Of a stretch of 64,000 bases of DNA, positions 49,133 to 59,364 are shown piece by piece. Each line of letters begins with the position of its first letter. The stretch's first letter is position 1. Source of the stretch: Cepaea nemoralis (taxonomy: Eukaryota; Mollusca; Gastropoda; Stylommatophora; Helicidae); NCBI GenBank assembly GCA_014155875.1, contig JACEFZ010018305.1, forward strand, positions 91,542 to 155,541, given 5' to 3'. The notes beneath the pieces are model-generated. The model saw nothing but the letters and a program-made list of their open reading frames with translations. It did not search any database and was not told the origin of the DNA. The position numbers and the translations under genes are program-made.

Positions 49133-49204
49133 GAATGTAAGACGGGCCTGCGCGCCCAATTTGTGACCCTAATAAAGTTGATTTGATTTGATTTGATTTG
49201 ATTT
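49133..49204 (+). mobile_element. 3' end of short-tailed retroposon with (TTGAT)n tail
   Basis: It is almost identical to 12931-13005: 'gggcctgcgcgcccaatttg', an AATAAA motif and ttgat repeats. The two copies are 36 kb apart and within different contexts, so this is a recently active family. Confidence 0.75.
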
Positions 49205-49244
49205 TGTCTCTGTCTCTATGTTTTCTCTCTTATGTTTCTTTCTG

Positions 49245-49247
<3 letters not shown>

Positions 49248-49311
<64 letters not shown>

Positions 49312-49326
49312 TTCTCTCTCTCTCTT
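49248..49326. repeat. (CT)n microsatellite
   Basis: About 75 bp of nearly pure CT/TC repeat. Confidence 0.95.
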
Positions 49327-49424
49327 AGTATTACATTGTTTATATTTACAAAAAATCAATTTGACAATGTTATTTTTCCCTATGTGAATGTAACATTCAC
49401 AATTGATGAATGAAAGATGAGTGA

Positions 49425-49500
49425 TTGAAAGCTTGCCCAGTTTGTTACCCTTGACAATAATTGCCCTTTGAAAATAAAGATCGTTCGTTCGTTCGTTCTT
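49425..49500 (+). mobile_element. Short-tailed retroposon 3' end with (GTTC)n tail
   Basis: It reads 'ttgcccagtttgttaccctt' then 'gaaaataaagatcgttcgtt'. It is the same family type as 12931 and 49133 but ends in gttc repeats instead of ttgat. Confidence 0.55.
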
Positions 49501-49870
49501 TCTGCTAGTCTCTCTTTCCCTGTCTTTCTCTGTTTTTTTCTTTGTCTCTCTATGTCTCTCTGTCTCTCTCTTGCCCAAGACGATTATTTATTTTATGTTT
49601 TCCAGTGCTCTCTCCATCTCTCTGTGTCTCTCTGTCAATCTCTGTGTCTCTCTGTGTGTCTCTTCATGTGTCTTTCTGTGTGTGTGTGTGTGTGTATGTG
49701 TGTGTGTCACTCTGTGGCTCTGTGTGTGTCTCTGTGTGTCACTCTCTGGCTCTGTGTGTGCCTCTCTCTCTGCCTCTCTCTGTGTCCCTCTTTGTCTCTG
49801 TGTGCCTCTCTGTCTCTCGCTCTCTCTCTCTCTCTGTCTCACTTTGTCCCTCTCTGTCTCTCTTTCGTCC
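49500..49870. repeat. Degenerate CT/TG-rich simple sequence with a duplicated segment
   Basis: Imperfect tctctgtgtc repeats. The segment 'caagacgattatttat' plus tttatgtt occurs twice (about 49576 and 49870), bracketing the simple repeat. Long Cys/Ser/Leu frames through it are artefacts. Confidence 0.8.
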
Positions 49871-49924
49871 AAGACGATTATTTATGTTATGTTCATCAGT
49901 ACACAACATACCATGTTATGTCTC

Positions 49925-51412
49925 TGTTGTGTGTAAACAATCTATTATGTCCTGCCTCTATCGTTGTTGTGTGTACACGATCTATTATGTCCTGTCTGTC
50001 GCTGTTGTGTGTACACGATCTATTATGTCCTGTCTCTGTCGTTGTTGTGTGTACACGATGTATTATGTTCTGTCTGTCGCTGTTGTATATAAACGATCTA
50101 TTATGTCCTGCCTCTATCGTTGTTGTGTGTACACGATCTATTATGTCCTGTCTGTCGCTGTTGTGTGTACACGATCTATTATGTCCTGCCTCTGTCGCTG
50201 TTGTATATAAACGATCTATCATGTTCTGTCTCTGTCGCTGTTGTATATAAACGATCTATCATGTTCTGTCTCTGTCGCTGTTGTATATAAACGATCTATC
50301 ATGTTCTGTCTCTGTCGCTGTTGTATATAAACGATCTATCATGTTCTGTCTCTGTCGCTGTTGTATATAAACGATCTATCATGTTCTGTCTCTGTCGCTG
50401 TTGTATATAAACGATCTATCATGTTCTGTCTCTGTCGCTGTTGTATATAAACGATCTATCATGTTCTGTCTCTGTCGCTGTTGTATATAAACGATCTATC
50501 ATGTTCTGTCTCTGTCGCTGTTGTATATAAACGATCTATCATGTTCTGTCTCTGTCGCTGTTGTATATAAACGATCTATCATGTTCTGTCTCTGTCGCTG
50601 TTGTATATAAACGATCTATCATGTTCTGTCTCTGTCGCTGTTGTATATAAACGATCTATCATGTTCTGTCTCTGTCGCTGTTGTATATAAACGATCTATC
50701 ATGTTCTGTCTCTGTCGCTGTTGTATATAAACGATCTATCATGTTCTGTCTCTGTCGCTGTTGTATATAAACGATCTATCATGTTCTGTCTCTGTCGCTG
50801 TTGTATATAAACGATCAATCATGTTCTGTCTCTGTCGCTGTTGTATATAAACGATCTATCATGTTCTGTCTCTGTCGCTGTTGTATATAAACGATCTATT
50901 ATGTTCTGTCTCTGTCGCTGTTGTATATAAACGATCAATCATGTTCTGTCTCTGTCGCTGTTGTATATAAATGATCTATTATGTTCTGTCTCTGTCGCTG
51001 TTGTATATAAACGATCTATCATGTTCTGTCTCTGTCGCTGTTGTATATAAACGATCTATCATGTTCTGTCTCTGTCGCTGTTGTATATAAACGATCTATC
51101 ATGTTCTGTCTCTGTCGCTGTTGTATATAAACGATCAATCATGTTCTGTCTCTGTCGCTGTTGTATATAAACGATCTATCATGTTCTGTCTCTGTCGCTG
51201 TTGTATATAAACGATCTATCATGTTCTGTCTCTGTCGCTGTTGTATATAAACGATCTATCATGTTCTGTCTCTGTCGCTGTTGTATATAAACGATCAATC
51301 ATGTTCTGTCTCTGTCGCTGTTGTATATAAATGATCTATTATGTTCTGTCTCTGTCATTGTTGTATATAAACGATCTATCATGTTCTGTCTCTGTTGCTG
51401 TTATGTGTAAAC
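49925..51412. repeat. 40-bp minisatellite, about 37 copies, very uniform
   Basis: The unit reads 'ttgtatataaacgatctatc' then 'atgttctgtctctgtcgctg'. The left part (49925-50200) is a diverged form with tgtgtgtacac instead of tgtatataaac. From 50200 on, units are almost identical, with only a few substitutions (gatcaatc, gatctatt, aatgatc). Confidence 0.95.
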
Positions 51413-52329
51413 GATGGGACGCAGAGGTGTTTCCAAGGCACCAGGGCCAGGTTATACACTGGCCAAGAACTACTAACACGTCCTAGTCGTGCGTCCTGGG
51501 CAACAGGTCCCTTCGGGGTCCTGGCTAAAGTCAGTGGGATCGTTGATTCCTCCGAAGTCGGAGAGTGTCTGCCTGTACGGCGAGGAACCACCAGTCTGCA
51601 CACCAATTAGCCAGATATGGGACAACGGATACTCACGCAAACCTCAGGTCCTGTATAACATCACACTGATGTTGGACAACATGATGTCTTCATCCGACAT
51701 ACAGGACTTCACGCTGGAGTTCACAGCCAGCGAACACAAGCAAGCAAGTATGTGTAAACGAGCTATCACACTCAGGTCCGTACGTGAGGTGAGTATACAG
51801 TTTTTTTTCTCTCTATAAACAGTTTTTCTATTAAACATTTCCTTCGACTAACATTCTTTTCAATTAACATTTTGTCAATTCTCATTTTCTCTTCATTGCT
51901 TCCATTTTTCCATGCATTTGTTCCTCTCGTCCTGTCATCACCTTCTAATGTAGTCACAGGAGTTCTCCTTGCCTGTATGTTGTGTTTGTGAATGTGTTTG
52001 TTTGCTGATGAAGGCTAACCGCCGCAACGTTCTGTATGTGTCGTAACTCTGTTATGTAAAACTGCACTACTTTGTGTCATTGTATATTGTTTATCACACG
52101 ATGAATGCATCTACGTTATGTTCTTTCCCTTCTATCTTCTTCCGCACACCCCCTCATGACATATCCATGTCTATCCCAGACATTCTTGTCTGTTCACATG
52201 ACCAAACTATTTCACCCCCCCCCCCCCCCCCCACATGTGATTTGTCTTAATTGCCAGCATTATTTTCCTGAGTCTTTTTTAAATGCGTGCTGGCTTTGAG
52301 ATCAAGCGTTGCCTATACACACGATACTA
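51413..52329. other. Mostly unique DNA, with one candidate exon
   Basis: Apart from the candidate exon at 51612-51788 and a C-run near 52215-52231, no feature is recognised. Confidence 0.4.
51612..51788 (+). CDS. Candidate orphan exon
   Basis: A perfect donor gag|gtgagt follows 51788, and an acceptor ag lies before 51612 (ccaattag). The frame reads ISQIWDNGYSRKPQVLYNIT (first residues from upstream), then LMLDNMMSSSDIQDFTLEFT and ASEHKQASMCKRAITLRSVR. The composition is protein-like, but I do not recognise a family and no matching neighbour exon is visible. Confidence 0.25.
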
Positions 52330-52570
52330 CTTCCAGTGAGCTGGACTCATTTTTTGCGTGTGGATTAGCTTTCAGTATTACCAGTGGCCCTGGCCAACAA
52401 GCGAACCTACTCCAATTTCAGAAGTACTTGTAATTTACGTCCCCAGGTCAAGGACGATAGGTCAACATGTTAGTCCAACTGTCCCGTGTAGAGGTTTAAC
52501 TCGCTGCCTCGGCATCAGCGCACCGGATGTTTAAGAACGAGTGCTATTGTCCATTCGCCGTGCTGACCTC
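52330..52570 (-). mobile_element. tRNA-headed SINE, long-body type, minus strand
   Basis: On the minus strand the head has 'gcgagttaaacctctacacg' as an eroded B box, then 'aacatgttgacctatcgtcc', 'gacctggggacgtaaattac' and 'gctaatccacacgcaaaaaa'. It matches 15070 and 30255. Confidence 0.7.
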
Positions 52571-52584
52571 CATTTCATGTCAAT

Positions 52585-54935
52585 ATTTTCTGTAATATTA
52601 CTCATGATGTTTTCAGTATACCTTTATATATTCTGTAATATTACTCATGATGTTTTCAGTATACCTTTATATATTCTGTAATATCACTAATGGTGTTTTC
52701 AGTATACCTTTATATATTCTGTAATATTACTCATGATGTTTTCAGTATACCTTTATATATTCTGTAATATCACTCATGGTGTTTTCAGTATACCTTTATA
52801 TATTCTGTAATATTACTCATGATGTTTTCAGTATACCTTTATATATTCCGTAATATCACTCATGGTGTTTTCAGTATATCATTATATATTCTGTAATATC
52901 ACTCATGGTGTTTTCAGTATATCTTTATATATTCTGTAATATCACTCATGGTGTTTTCAGTATATCATTATATATTCTGTAATATCACTCATGGTGTTTT
53001 CAGTATACCTTTATATATTCTGTAATTTTACTCATGATGTTTTCAGTATATCTGTCGGTTGTATGGTTGATGGCTCAACCCCAAAGAGAGAAAGCGTGCT
53101 AAGTTCCTCTTTCCCAATGTGATTTTGCCCGTTTAATTATGCTAACCTTTAATGGCTCAGTTGCTTGAGTCCATAAATAGAGTCTCAGAAAACCAAGGTA
53201 TACCTCTAGGACAACATTTACAAGTTTTTCCCCTTAATGCCAAAAATTTCCTTTTGGTGGTTCCTTGCTTCTCCTCTCTCAGTTAATCTAATTGTATCTA
53301 GGGTTGTTTTGATTAAACTAATTGACTATTACAAGTAAAAAATACACTCACGAGAGGAAATTACCTCCTTTTTCCATCATTTATTAACTATACAATTAGT
53401 AATGAACAGTAATGTTTTTGACACAATCAGTTCAAATACATCAAATACATACGTGAAAAAAACACAGAAGTACATTTACATCAAGATCTTTACACTTAAT
53501 TATATTTTTAGCAGTGACTCCCCTCCTCACATAGGATTAACACTACAGGTAATTTCGCACGTAATTTTCCTGCGGATCCTCTGCAGTAGTAAATATGAAA
53601 CAGAAACATTGGTGTGCCCTCCCTTGTCTTGACTTGTGGGTTATGGATTCCTGCCCCAAGCAGCCACTGTGATATATTAAGCTTCAGTGTGTTGTTCTTC
53701 CCCGGTTTGTAGAATATTTTAGTTGGCTCTAGATGTTTCCATTTTTGGCAGGTAAATTATGCTAAATAACGTTTACCTCTCCTTTAAGGGAAATTGAACT
53801 TTTGCAGGTGGGTAGGTTTCTGCAACACTCTCTCACAGAGCATTTAGCAAAGTTGCTTATGTCATCAAAGTCAGGTCTAGATCTATATGGTTATAGTCAC
53901 TACCTGAAATTTCAGCATCAATCATAAATCTAATGATATCATCAATATGAAAATCAGAAATGAAATGCTGTAAACTCCTAAAAACACAACAAGGGAAATC
54001 AATAAAATGAATCTTGTTCCTAGAGAAAAATAAACATAGGATAAAGATAGTCTTGGTGTTCTGAGTTAGTTATCACCAACATAATTGTTTGCTCCCTATC
54101 CAATCTTCCATTACAATGTTTTCAAGGTTTAGACTAGCAGATGTGCAGTTTCATCTTCATCTATGCCTGTCCTCAGGGTCTCCAGGTTGAGTACTACCTT
54201 GATTTATTTGGAATTTAGCAACTATGTTCCCCATCCTCTTCTGTACCTAGTTATTTACTACATCTTCTTCAATTAAAGAAAAAGGGTCTAATACATTAAG
54301 GGGTTTTTCTTAAGGACTAATCTACATTAATTTCTTAAGGACTAATCATGTGGTTTACAACACAGTGACTTACCAATTCTTCTCGGGAAACAGGCTCACA
54401 GACTAAACTAATCTAAAAAATTATTGTTTTTACCTTCATTTTGGTTGCATGGCTTCACGACAAGTCGACAACAGGTTTCAAGATCTGCCTTGGATTCGTT
54501 TTCCCAAATGCGATGTCTTTGTTGGCTGAGGCTTTCCTCCTCTTATTAATCAAACTATGTTATATTTTACTATTCGATTGGGAGAGTGCTCTCACTCCAT
54601 CAACTATCTCAGATCTTTACTGTCCCGTGCGTTGTTGCTGTAAACAGGCCGTGTTCCGGTCGTTCGTCTTTTTATGTAGCTTTTCCCCCTCCAGGTATTT
54701 GGCTATCACGTCGAATATGAGTCTGTTCTTGTAAAATTTGGGTTTTAGAAGTGTGGAACAAACCAGCACTGTTGCGGTGGTAGTCTTGAAATGGTATTGC
54801 GGGAAATATTCACAGCAACGTTGACGGCTTGTGAAAAAATATATCACAATATCTTTATATATTCTGTAATATTACTCATGATGTTTTCAGTATATCTTTA
54901 TATATTCTGTAATATTACTCATGATGTTTTCAGTA
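52585..54935. repeat. 43-bp minisatellite split by an LTR-like insertion
   Basis: Units contain 'tttatatattctgtaatatt' and 'actcatgatgttttcagtat'. Eleven units lie at 52585-53052 and two more at 54849-54935. The gap between them is filled by the insertion at 53053-54848. Confidence 0.9.
53053..54848. mobile_element. Solo-LTR-like insertion, 1796 bp, TG...CA ends, 5-bp target duplication
   Basis: The insertion begins tgtcggttgtatggttgat and ends ttgtgaaaaaatatatcaca. Its borders are TGT...ACA, and the 5-bp sequence atatc lies at both 53048-53052 and 54849-54853. These are the hallmarks of an LTR retroelement's long terminal repeat left after recombination. No gag/pol frame is present, which fits a solo LTR, although 1.8 kb is long. 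The strand cannot be fixed: I see no convincing promoter or primer-binding site. Alternative: a non-autonomous element of another kind. Confidence 0.5.
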
Positions 54936-55044
54936 TATCAATTAAGCAGATGATAAGTGGACAGAGTGCAACACTGTCTGACTCTGTTCTGTGTCAGACT
55001 GTTGTATGGTCACATTTTCTCACAGCAACTGTTTGCTCGCTGTA

Positions 55045-55155
55045 AAGTGTTTGTACTGTTTGTATGATCTGTGTAAAGTGTGACCGGAAGCCCATTTCTA
55101 TCATTATGTTCCATTGTTCTTTATGCTCTACACAGTCAAATGCTGTTGAGTAGTC
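55045..55155 (-). mobile_element. LINE reverse transcriptase fragment
   Basis: The minus strand encodes DYSTAFDCVEHKEQWNIMIE and MGFRSHFTQII. 'DY--AFDCV-H---W' is RT motif A of LINE elements. Only about 35 codons remain. Confidence 0.65.
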
Positions 55156-55224
55156 TATCTCCTGCCGGTCTCCCTGGTCTAGGGGTTACACGACTTTCTC
55201 CGTAATCCCATATACTCTCGTGAG

Positions 55225-55295
55225 TAACGTGACTCACACATACATACACATATACACACACATACACACACATACACACATATACACACTCATAC
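55225..55295. repeat. (CA)n/(CATA)n microsatellite
   Basis: Imperfect cacatacaca repeats adjoin the reverse copy of the 42533-42700 repeat. Confidence 0.85.
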
Positions 55296-55385
55296 ACTTG
55301 TTTCTCGCTGGCATAAAGCCGTACAAGTCGATGGGGTGTAAGTTGAACAATACCGATGGTAAATGACATATCCATGTATATCTCC
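55292..55385 (-). mobile_element. Mariner-like or related repeat fragment, reverse copy
   Basis: It matches 42600-42705 in reverse: 'cttgtttctcgctggcataa' and 'agccgtacaagtcgatgggg'. The outer end seen at 42533 is missing here. Confidence 0.5.
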
Positions 55386-55575
55386 TATTTCAGTTGTCTC
55401 CAATGCGAGGGTACATGACTATATTATAATCACTGATTTGAATTATCTATAAAGCGAAAGTACAAATTGTAATCTCCGATTTGAGTAGCCTTTAAAGCGA
55501 GGGTACATGTCTATATTATAATCACTGATGTGAATTATCCATAAAGCGAGAGTACAGATATATATTTTACTCTCT
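55385..55575. repeat. ~57-bp tandem motif, about 3 copies
   Basis: Units contain 'ataaagcgagagtacagata' and 'tattataatcactgatttga'. Single copies are at 40265-40350 and 41085-41160. Confidence 0.7.
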
Positions 55576-55589
55576 AATTTCGTTCTACC

Positions 55590-55803
55590 GGCTCCCTGGT
55601 ATAGGGGTTATACGACTTTCTCCGTAACCCCGTACACTCTAGTGAGTAACGTGACGTGCGCGAGAATTGGTAGCGGTTCTCTCCGCGTCGGTAACTTACG
55701 GGGTATGTGAGCCGGCCGCTCAGAAAGCAATGGCAAACTACTGAGCGTAATCGTGCCAAGAAATCAACAATCAGCTGAAAGATGCTGATGTTGACAGGGA
55801 TGT
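55590..55803 (+). mobile_element. SINE with another head and the shared 3' domain
   Basis: The head reads 'ctccctggtataggggttat' and 'acgactttctccgtaacccc', which also occurs alone at 55164-55230. The 3' domain reads 'gctcagaaagcaatggcaaa', 'aaagatgctgatgttgacag' and 'gatgtcctataaaggatat'. The RTE-like LINE inserted right at this 3' end: its target duplication cctataaaggatat is SINE sequence. Confidence 0.7.
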
Positions 55804-55817
55804 CCTATAAAGGATAT

Positions 55818-58291
55818 CTTCTTCTTCAGCATTCCGAGCCATTGAGGTTCTTTGCTGCAAATACAATCTGTCTCCATTCGTCTCTCTGGTGGACCTTCTC
55901 TTGCCAGTCGTTGATTCCAAGTGCTTGTAGGTCTGTATGTATATTATCTCTCCACCGCCTTCTTGGTCTACCTCGGGGTCTACGGTCATTTATTTCCTGA
56001 GTGTAAGCGAGTTTTGTTTCCCTATTATCTTCCATTCTTTCTATATGCCCCAGCCATTGTAGTCTATTAGCCTTCATGATACCAGTGATTAGCGGGGACT
56101 TAAACAAATCATAAATGTCTTTGTTACTTCTTCTTTTCCACTCTCCACTTTGTGTATCCCTAATGGGTCCAAAGATGCGTCTTAAAATTTTGTTCTCAAA
56201 GGTTTGTAACAAGGCTTCGTCTCCTTTCGTTGTACTCCAGGTTTCAGAGCCATACAGCACAACTGGTCTGATCAGTGTTTTGTATATTGTGATTTTGGTG
56301 TTACGAGATAGCGCCTTTGATTTTAGTAGATGTTGTAGTGCATAGTATATCTTATTTCCAGAGTTGATTCTAGTTTGTATTTCTTCCCTTATGATGTTGG
56401 AGCAGTTGAAGATTGTACCCAGGTATTTGTATGTTTCCGTTCTTTTAATGGTCATATTATCTATTTGTATGTGGCCAGAGTTTTTAGCCATTCCGTCTCT
56501 TGAAATTACCATATATTCTGTCTTATCTTGGTTGATAACCAGCCCCATCTGTTGGGCTTTTTCCTTTAAGTGAGTCAATATTTCTAATGTCTTTTGTTCA
56601 CTTTGCCCTATAATATCTATATCATCTGCATAACCAAGCAGCTTGGATGTTCCTCCAATATCACATTCCTCCTTTACCTTCCTTACAACTTTCTCTAGAG
56701 CCAGATTGAAGAGTAGCGGCGATAGTGCATCACCCTGTTTCAAGCCAGATGTTATTTGGAAGGGGTCTGATTTCCTGCCTTTATATGTTACTATATTATA
56801 AGTATCTTCCATGCATAGTTTGGTCATGTTAATTAACTTCCTTGGTATTCCAAATTCCTGCATAACATTCCATAGACTATTCCTATGGACACTATCATAA
56901 GCCTTTTTAAAATCCACAAAAATGTTATGGAGATCTCTTTTATATTCCCAATGTTTCTCGGCTATTTGTCGTAAGATAAATATCTGATCTATTGTTGATC
57001 TGTTTTGTCTAAAACCCGCCTGGTAGTCACCTAATATGTCTTCTGAATATGGTTTTAGTCTATTTAGTAATACTGCGGATAGTATCTTATAGCTTGTGGA
57101 CAGTAGTGATATTCCTCTATAATTTCCACATTGGAACTTGTCTCCTTTCTTAAAGATAGGTATCAATAATGACTCTTTCCAGTCATGGGGTAATTCTTCT
57201 GTCCTCCAGATTTTTATTATTAGTTCGTATAGCTTTAGATGTAATGCATGGCCACCTGCCTTTATAAATTCAGCAGCAATTCCATCAGTCCCAGTTGCCT
57301 TATTGTTTTTAAGTCGTGTGATTACATATAGGATTTCTTCAAATGTAGGTTCTTCAATTTGTGGTTCGCATGTTAGAACCTCTTCCTGTGGGAAAATGTT
57401 ACTTGGAGCTTCACAATTTAGTAATTCAATAAAATATTCTTTCCATGTGTTGCACATTTCTTCATTGGTATTTATCATATTCCCATTTTTGTCTTTTAAA
57501 CCATATGTGTTTTGTTGGTGCCCTCGTTTCATTGACTTCAGTACTTTAAAAAACTTTCTGGATTCATTTTTCTGGTGATTAGTTTCCAAATCTTTGATTA
57601 TATTACTCATATATTCTCGCTTCTGCTGTCTGACTATTTTTGTAGCCTCTTTACATTCATTTCTATAATGCTCTTCCTTTTGGATGTTATTGATGTCATT
57701 TAACCATACATGTCTGGCATTCTTCTTCTTAGTGACTGCTTCTTCACATTTTTGATTGAACCATCTGTTCTTTCTATGCGTGGTTGACACACCGAGACAT
57801 TCTTCTGCGGTAGATTGAATTGTATTCTTGATGTTCAACCAAGTTTGGTCAACGCTTTCCTCCAAAGGGATTTGCAAAGTTTCAAGTTTACATTTTATTT
57901 CATCTGTAAATTTCTCTTTGACTGTAATGTCTTGTAGTTTTTCTCTGTTATATGTTGGGTGTAATCTTTGTAATTTAGTATAGAAAGCTCTCTTAAGTTT
58001 TATTTTAAATTTTGCTCCAACAAGGAAATGGTCACTATGGCACTCAGCTCCTCTATAACTTCTGACTTGCTGTATGTTTGATGCATTTCTGTTGTTAATT
58101 AAAATGTGATCTATTTGATTATAGGTTCTCTTGTCACATGATTTCCAAGTTTGTTTGTGTATATCCTTTCTTTGTAGTCTGGTACTGCTAATCTGCAGTC
58201 CTTTGGCTTCTGCCAGGTTAATGACTCTCCATCCATTATCATTTGAAGTTGTATGTAGGCTTTCCATACCGGCCACTTTTTTATTAGTTTG
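55818..58291 (-). mobile_element. RTE-like LINE, 5'-truncated, with 14-bp target duplication
   Basis: The insertion is flanked by cctataaaggatat at 55804-55817 and 58292-58305, a perfect 14-bp duplication. The 3' end (left) carries a (gaagaagaag) tail, the 5' end is cut within the endonuclease. The duplicated target belongs to a SINE 3' domain. The perfect duplication and the open frame indicate a fairly recent insertion. Confidence 0.9.
55826..58276 (-). CDS. RTE-like LINE protein: endonuclease C-terminus plus complete reverse transcriptase
   Basis: An unbroken frame of 816 codons from the first GTG at 58276; in frame it stays open to the insertion border at 58291, so the start is a truncation, not a real initiation site. 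The endonuclease end has TYNQIDHILINNRNASNIQQ and RGAECHSDHFLVGAKFKIKL (catalytic SDH). RT motifs: PIFKKGDKFQCGNYRGISLL, GDYQAGFRQNRSTIDQIFIL, motif A IFVDFKKAYDSVHRNSLW, motif B TSGLKQGDALSPLLFNLAL, motif C LLGYADDIDIIG, then GLVINQDKTEYMVISRDGM and YKYLGTIF. The end has LYGSETWSTTKGDEALLQTF, RLQWLGHIERMEDNRETKLA, RRPRGRPRRRWRDNIHTDLQ and stops after LNGSEC. No RNase H is present. All RT catalytic residues are intact, so only the lost N-terminus should prevent autonomous activity. Confidence 0.9.
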   Translation of the reverse strand: MAGMESLHTTSNDNGWRVINLAEAKGLQISSTRLQRKDIHKQTWKSCDKRTYNQIDHILINNRNASNIQQVRSYRGAECHSDHFLVGAKFKIKLKRAFYTKLQRLHPTYNREKLQDITVKEKFTDEIKCKLETLQIPLEESVDQTWLNIKNTIQSTAEECLGVSTTHRKNRWFNQKCEEAVTKKKNARHVWLNDINNIQKEEHYRNECKEATKIVRQQKREYMSNIIKDLETNHQKNESRKFFKVLKSMKRGHQQNTYGLKDKNGNMINTNEEMCNTWKEYFIELLNCEAPSNIFPQEEVLTCEPQIEEPTFEEILYVITRLKNNKATGTDGIAAEFIKAGGHALHLKLYELIIKIWRTEELPHDWKESLLIPIFKKGDKFQCGNYRGISLLSTSYKILSAVLLNRLKPYSEDILGDYQAGFRQNRSTIDQIFILRQIAEKHWEYKRDLHNIFVDFKKAYDSVHRNSLWNVMQEFGIPRKLINMTKLCMEDTYNIVTYKGRKSDPFQITSGLKQGDALSPLLFNLALEKVVRKVKEECDIGGTSKLLGYADDIDIIGQSEQKTLEILTHLKEKAQQMGLVINQDKTEYMVISRDGMAKNSGHIQIDNMTIKRTETYKYLGTIFNCSNIIREEIQTRINSGNKIYYALQHLLKSKALSRNTKITIYKTLIRPVVLYGSETWSTTKGDEALLQTFENKILRRIFGPIRDTQSGEWKRRSNKDIYDLFKSPLITGIMKANRLQWLGHIERMEDNRETKLAYTQEINDRRPRGRPRRRWRDNIHTDLQALGINDWQEKVHQRDEWRQIVFAAKNLNGSEC

Positions 58292-58305
58292 CCTATAAAG
58301 GATAT

Positions 58306-59340
58306 GCGAACAAAAATTTTCTTTCTACGATTAGTCTCGTGTTAGGGTGGTTCTACACTTAAGGGGGACAAGCAGATAGACGAGAATGTCCCTCATGACA
58401 TTATAGCACTAGAAATCTAGGTGACACTTTCATTAATAAAAATTAATAAAATGAGACACGAGTGAAGCGGTAGCTTCCCTTCCTTCCCCTGGCTACGTGA
58501 ATGATTTCGTCCGAAGCCAGCTTTTACTATGTTTATGACGTATTCTACTTTCTTGTGACATTTTTTACATTTTATTGTACATAAAATGTCACTTATCAAT
58601 GCAATTGTTCTGTAATATACATAATTTCAAGTCACTTGGTACATGAATATATATATATTGCTCTCATTCAATCATTTGGCCACGTTTCTGAGTCTTTTGA
58701 CTTCTTACTTGCTCGTGGTAGGTTTTCACATGTTGTTCTTCACCAGCTTTCATAAACTTCGCTGTGATGTTATCATGGCGATTTTCATTTGTTGAGATTG
58801 TTTACTGGTCACGTGACTTCATCATCCAGTCTTGGTTCTGACTGTTTTTCTGTTGGTATTTCATTGTTTATATTTGTGTCTTTACCTTCTTGATATTTAT
58901 ATATTTCGCTACTAACTTACCTACCTACCTACCTTACTTCCTACCCAATTACTTTCCTACCCAGTTACCTACCTACCCAACCACCTTCCTACCCACTTTC
59001 CGGGTATACACATAAATCTGCAAGACGTTTCCAAGGGATGCTGTACTTGAGATGAAACATCACGTGCAGTCTAAATCTGTTCGCGCCCAAATACCGCCTC
59101 TCTTCAGTCTCCTTTTTTGCGTCCATGGGAAGTCCATTGCTTCAGATGGACATAAAACATAATTCTACCACATGTTAACACACAGATTACTAGAAGCTGG
59201 TTGTAGAAAAACCTGGATGCAATGCGAGCCATATATTTTGTTCTCTATCGTAACTTGTGCAGTCTTAACTATTAGAGTCACGTTAAGTGGAGTTTCGTAA
59301 ATTGAGACGATTGTGGAAGCATTTCAAGAGGCTTACAGTA
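58306..59340. other. Unique non-coding DNA
   Basis: A short (ctac)n run lies at 58917-58935 followed by imperfect 'ctacccaattac' repeats to about 58995. I see no gene. Confidence 0.45.
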
Positions 59341-59364
59341 AACTATGAGTCAATGTTCTCATTC

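Noticed and set aside
48709..49134. 141-codon plus-strand frame
   Set aside because: The first 100 residues show no known motif or splice border, and the rest is (CT)n translation.
49468..50250. 222-260-codon Cys/Ser/Leu-rich frames
   Set aside because: They run through CT/TG simple repeats and into the 40-bp array; composition follows the repeats.
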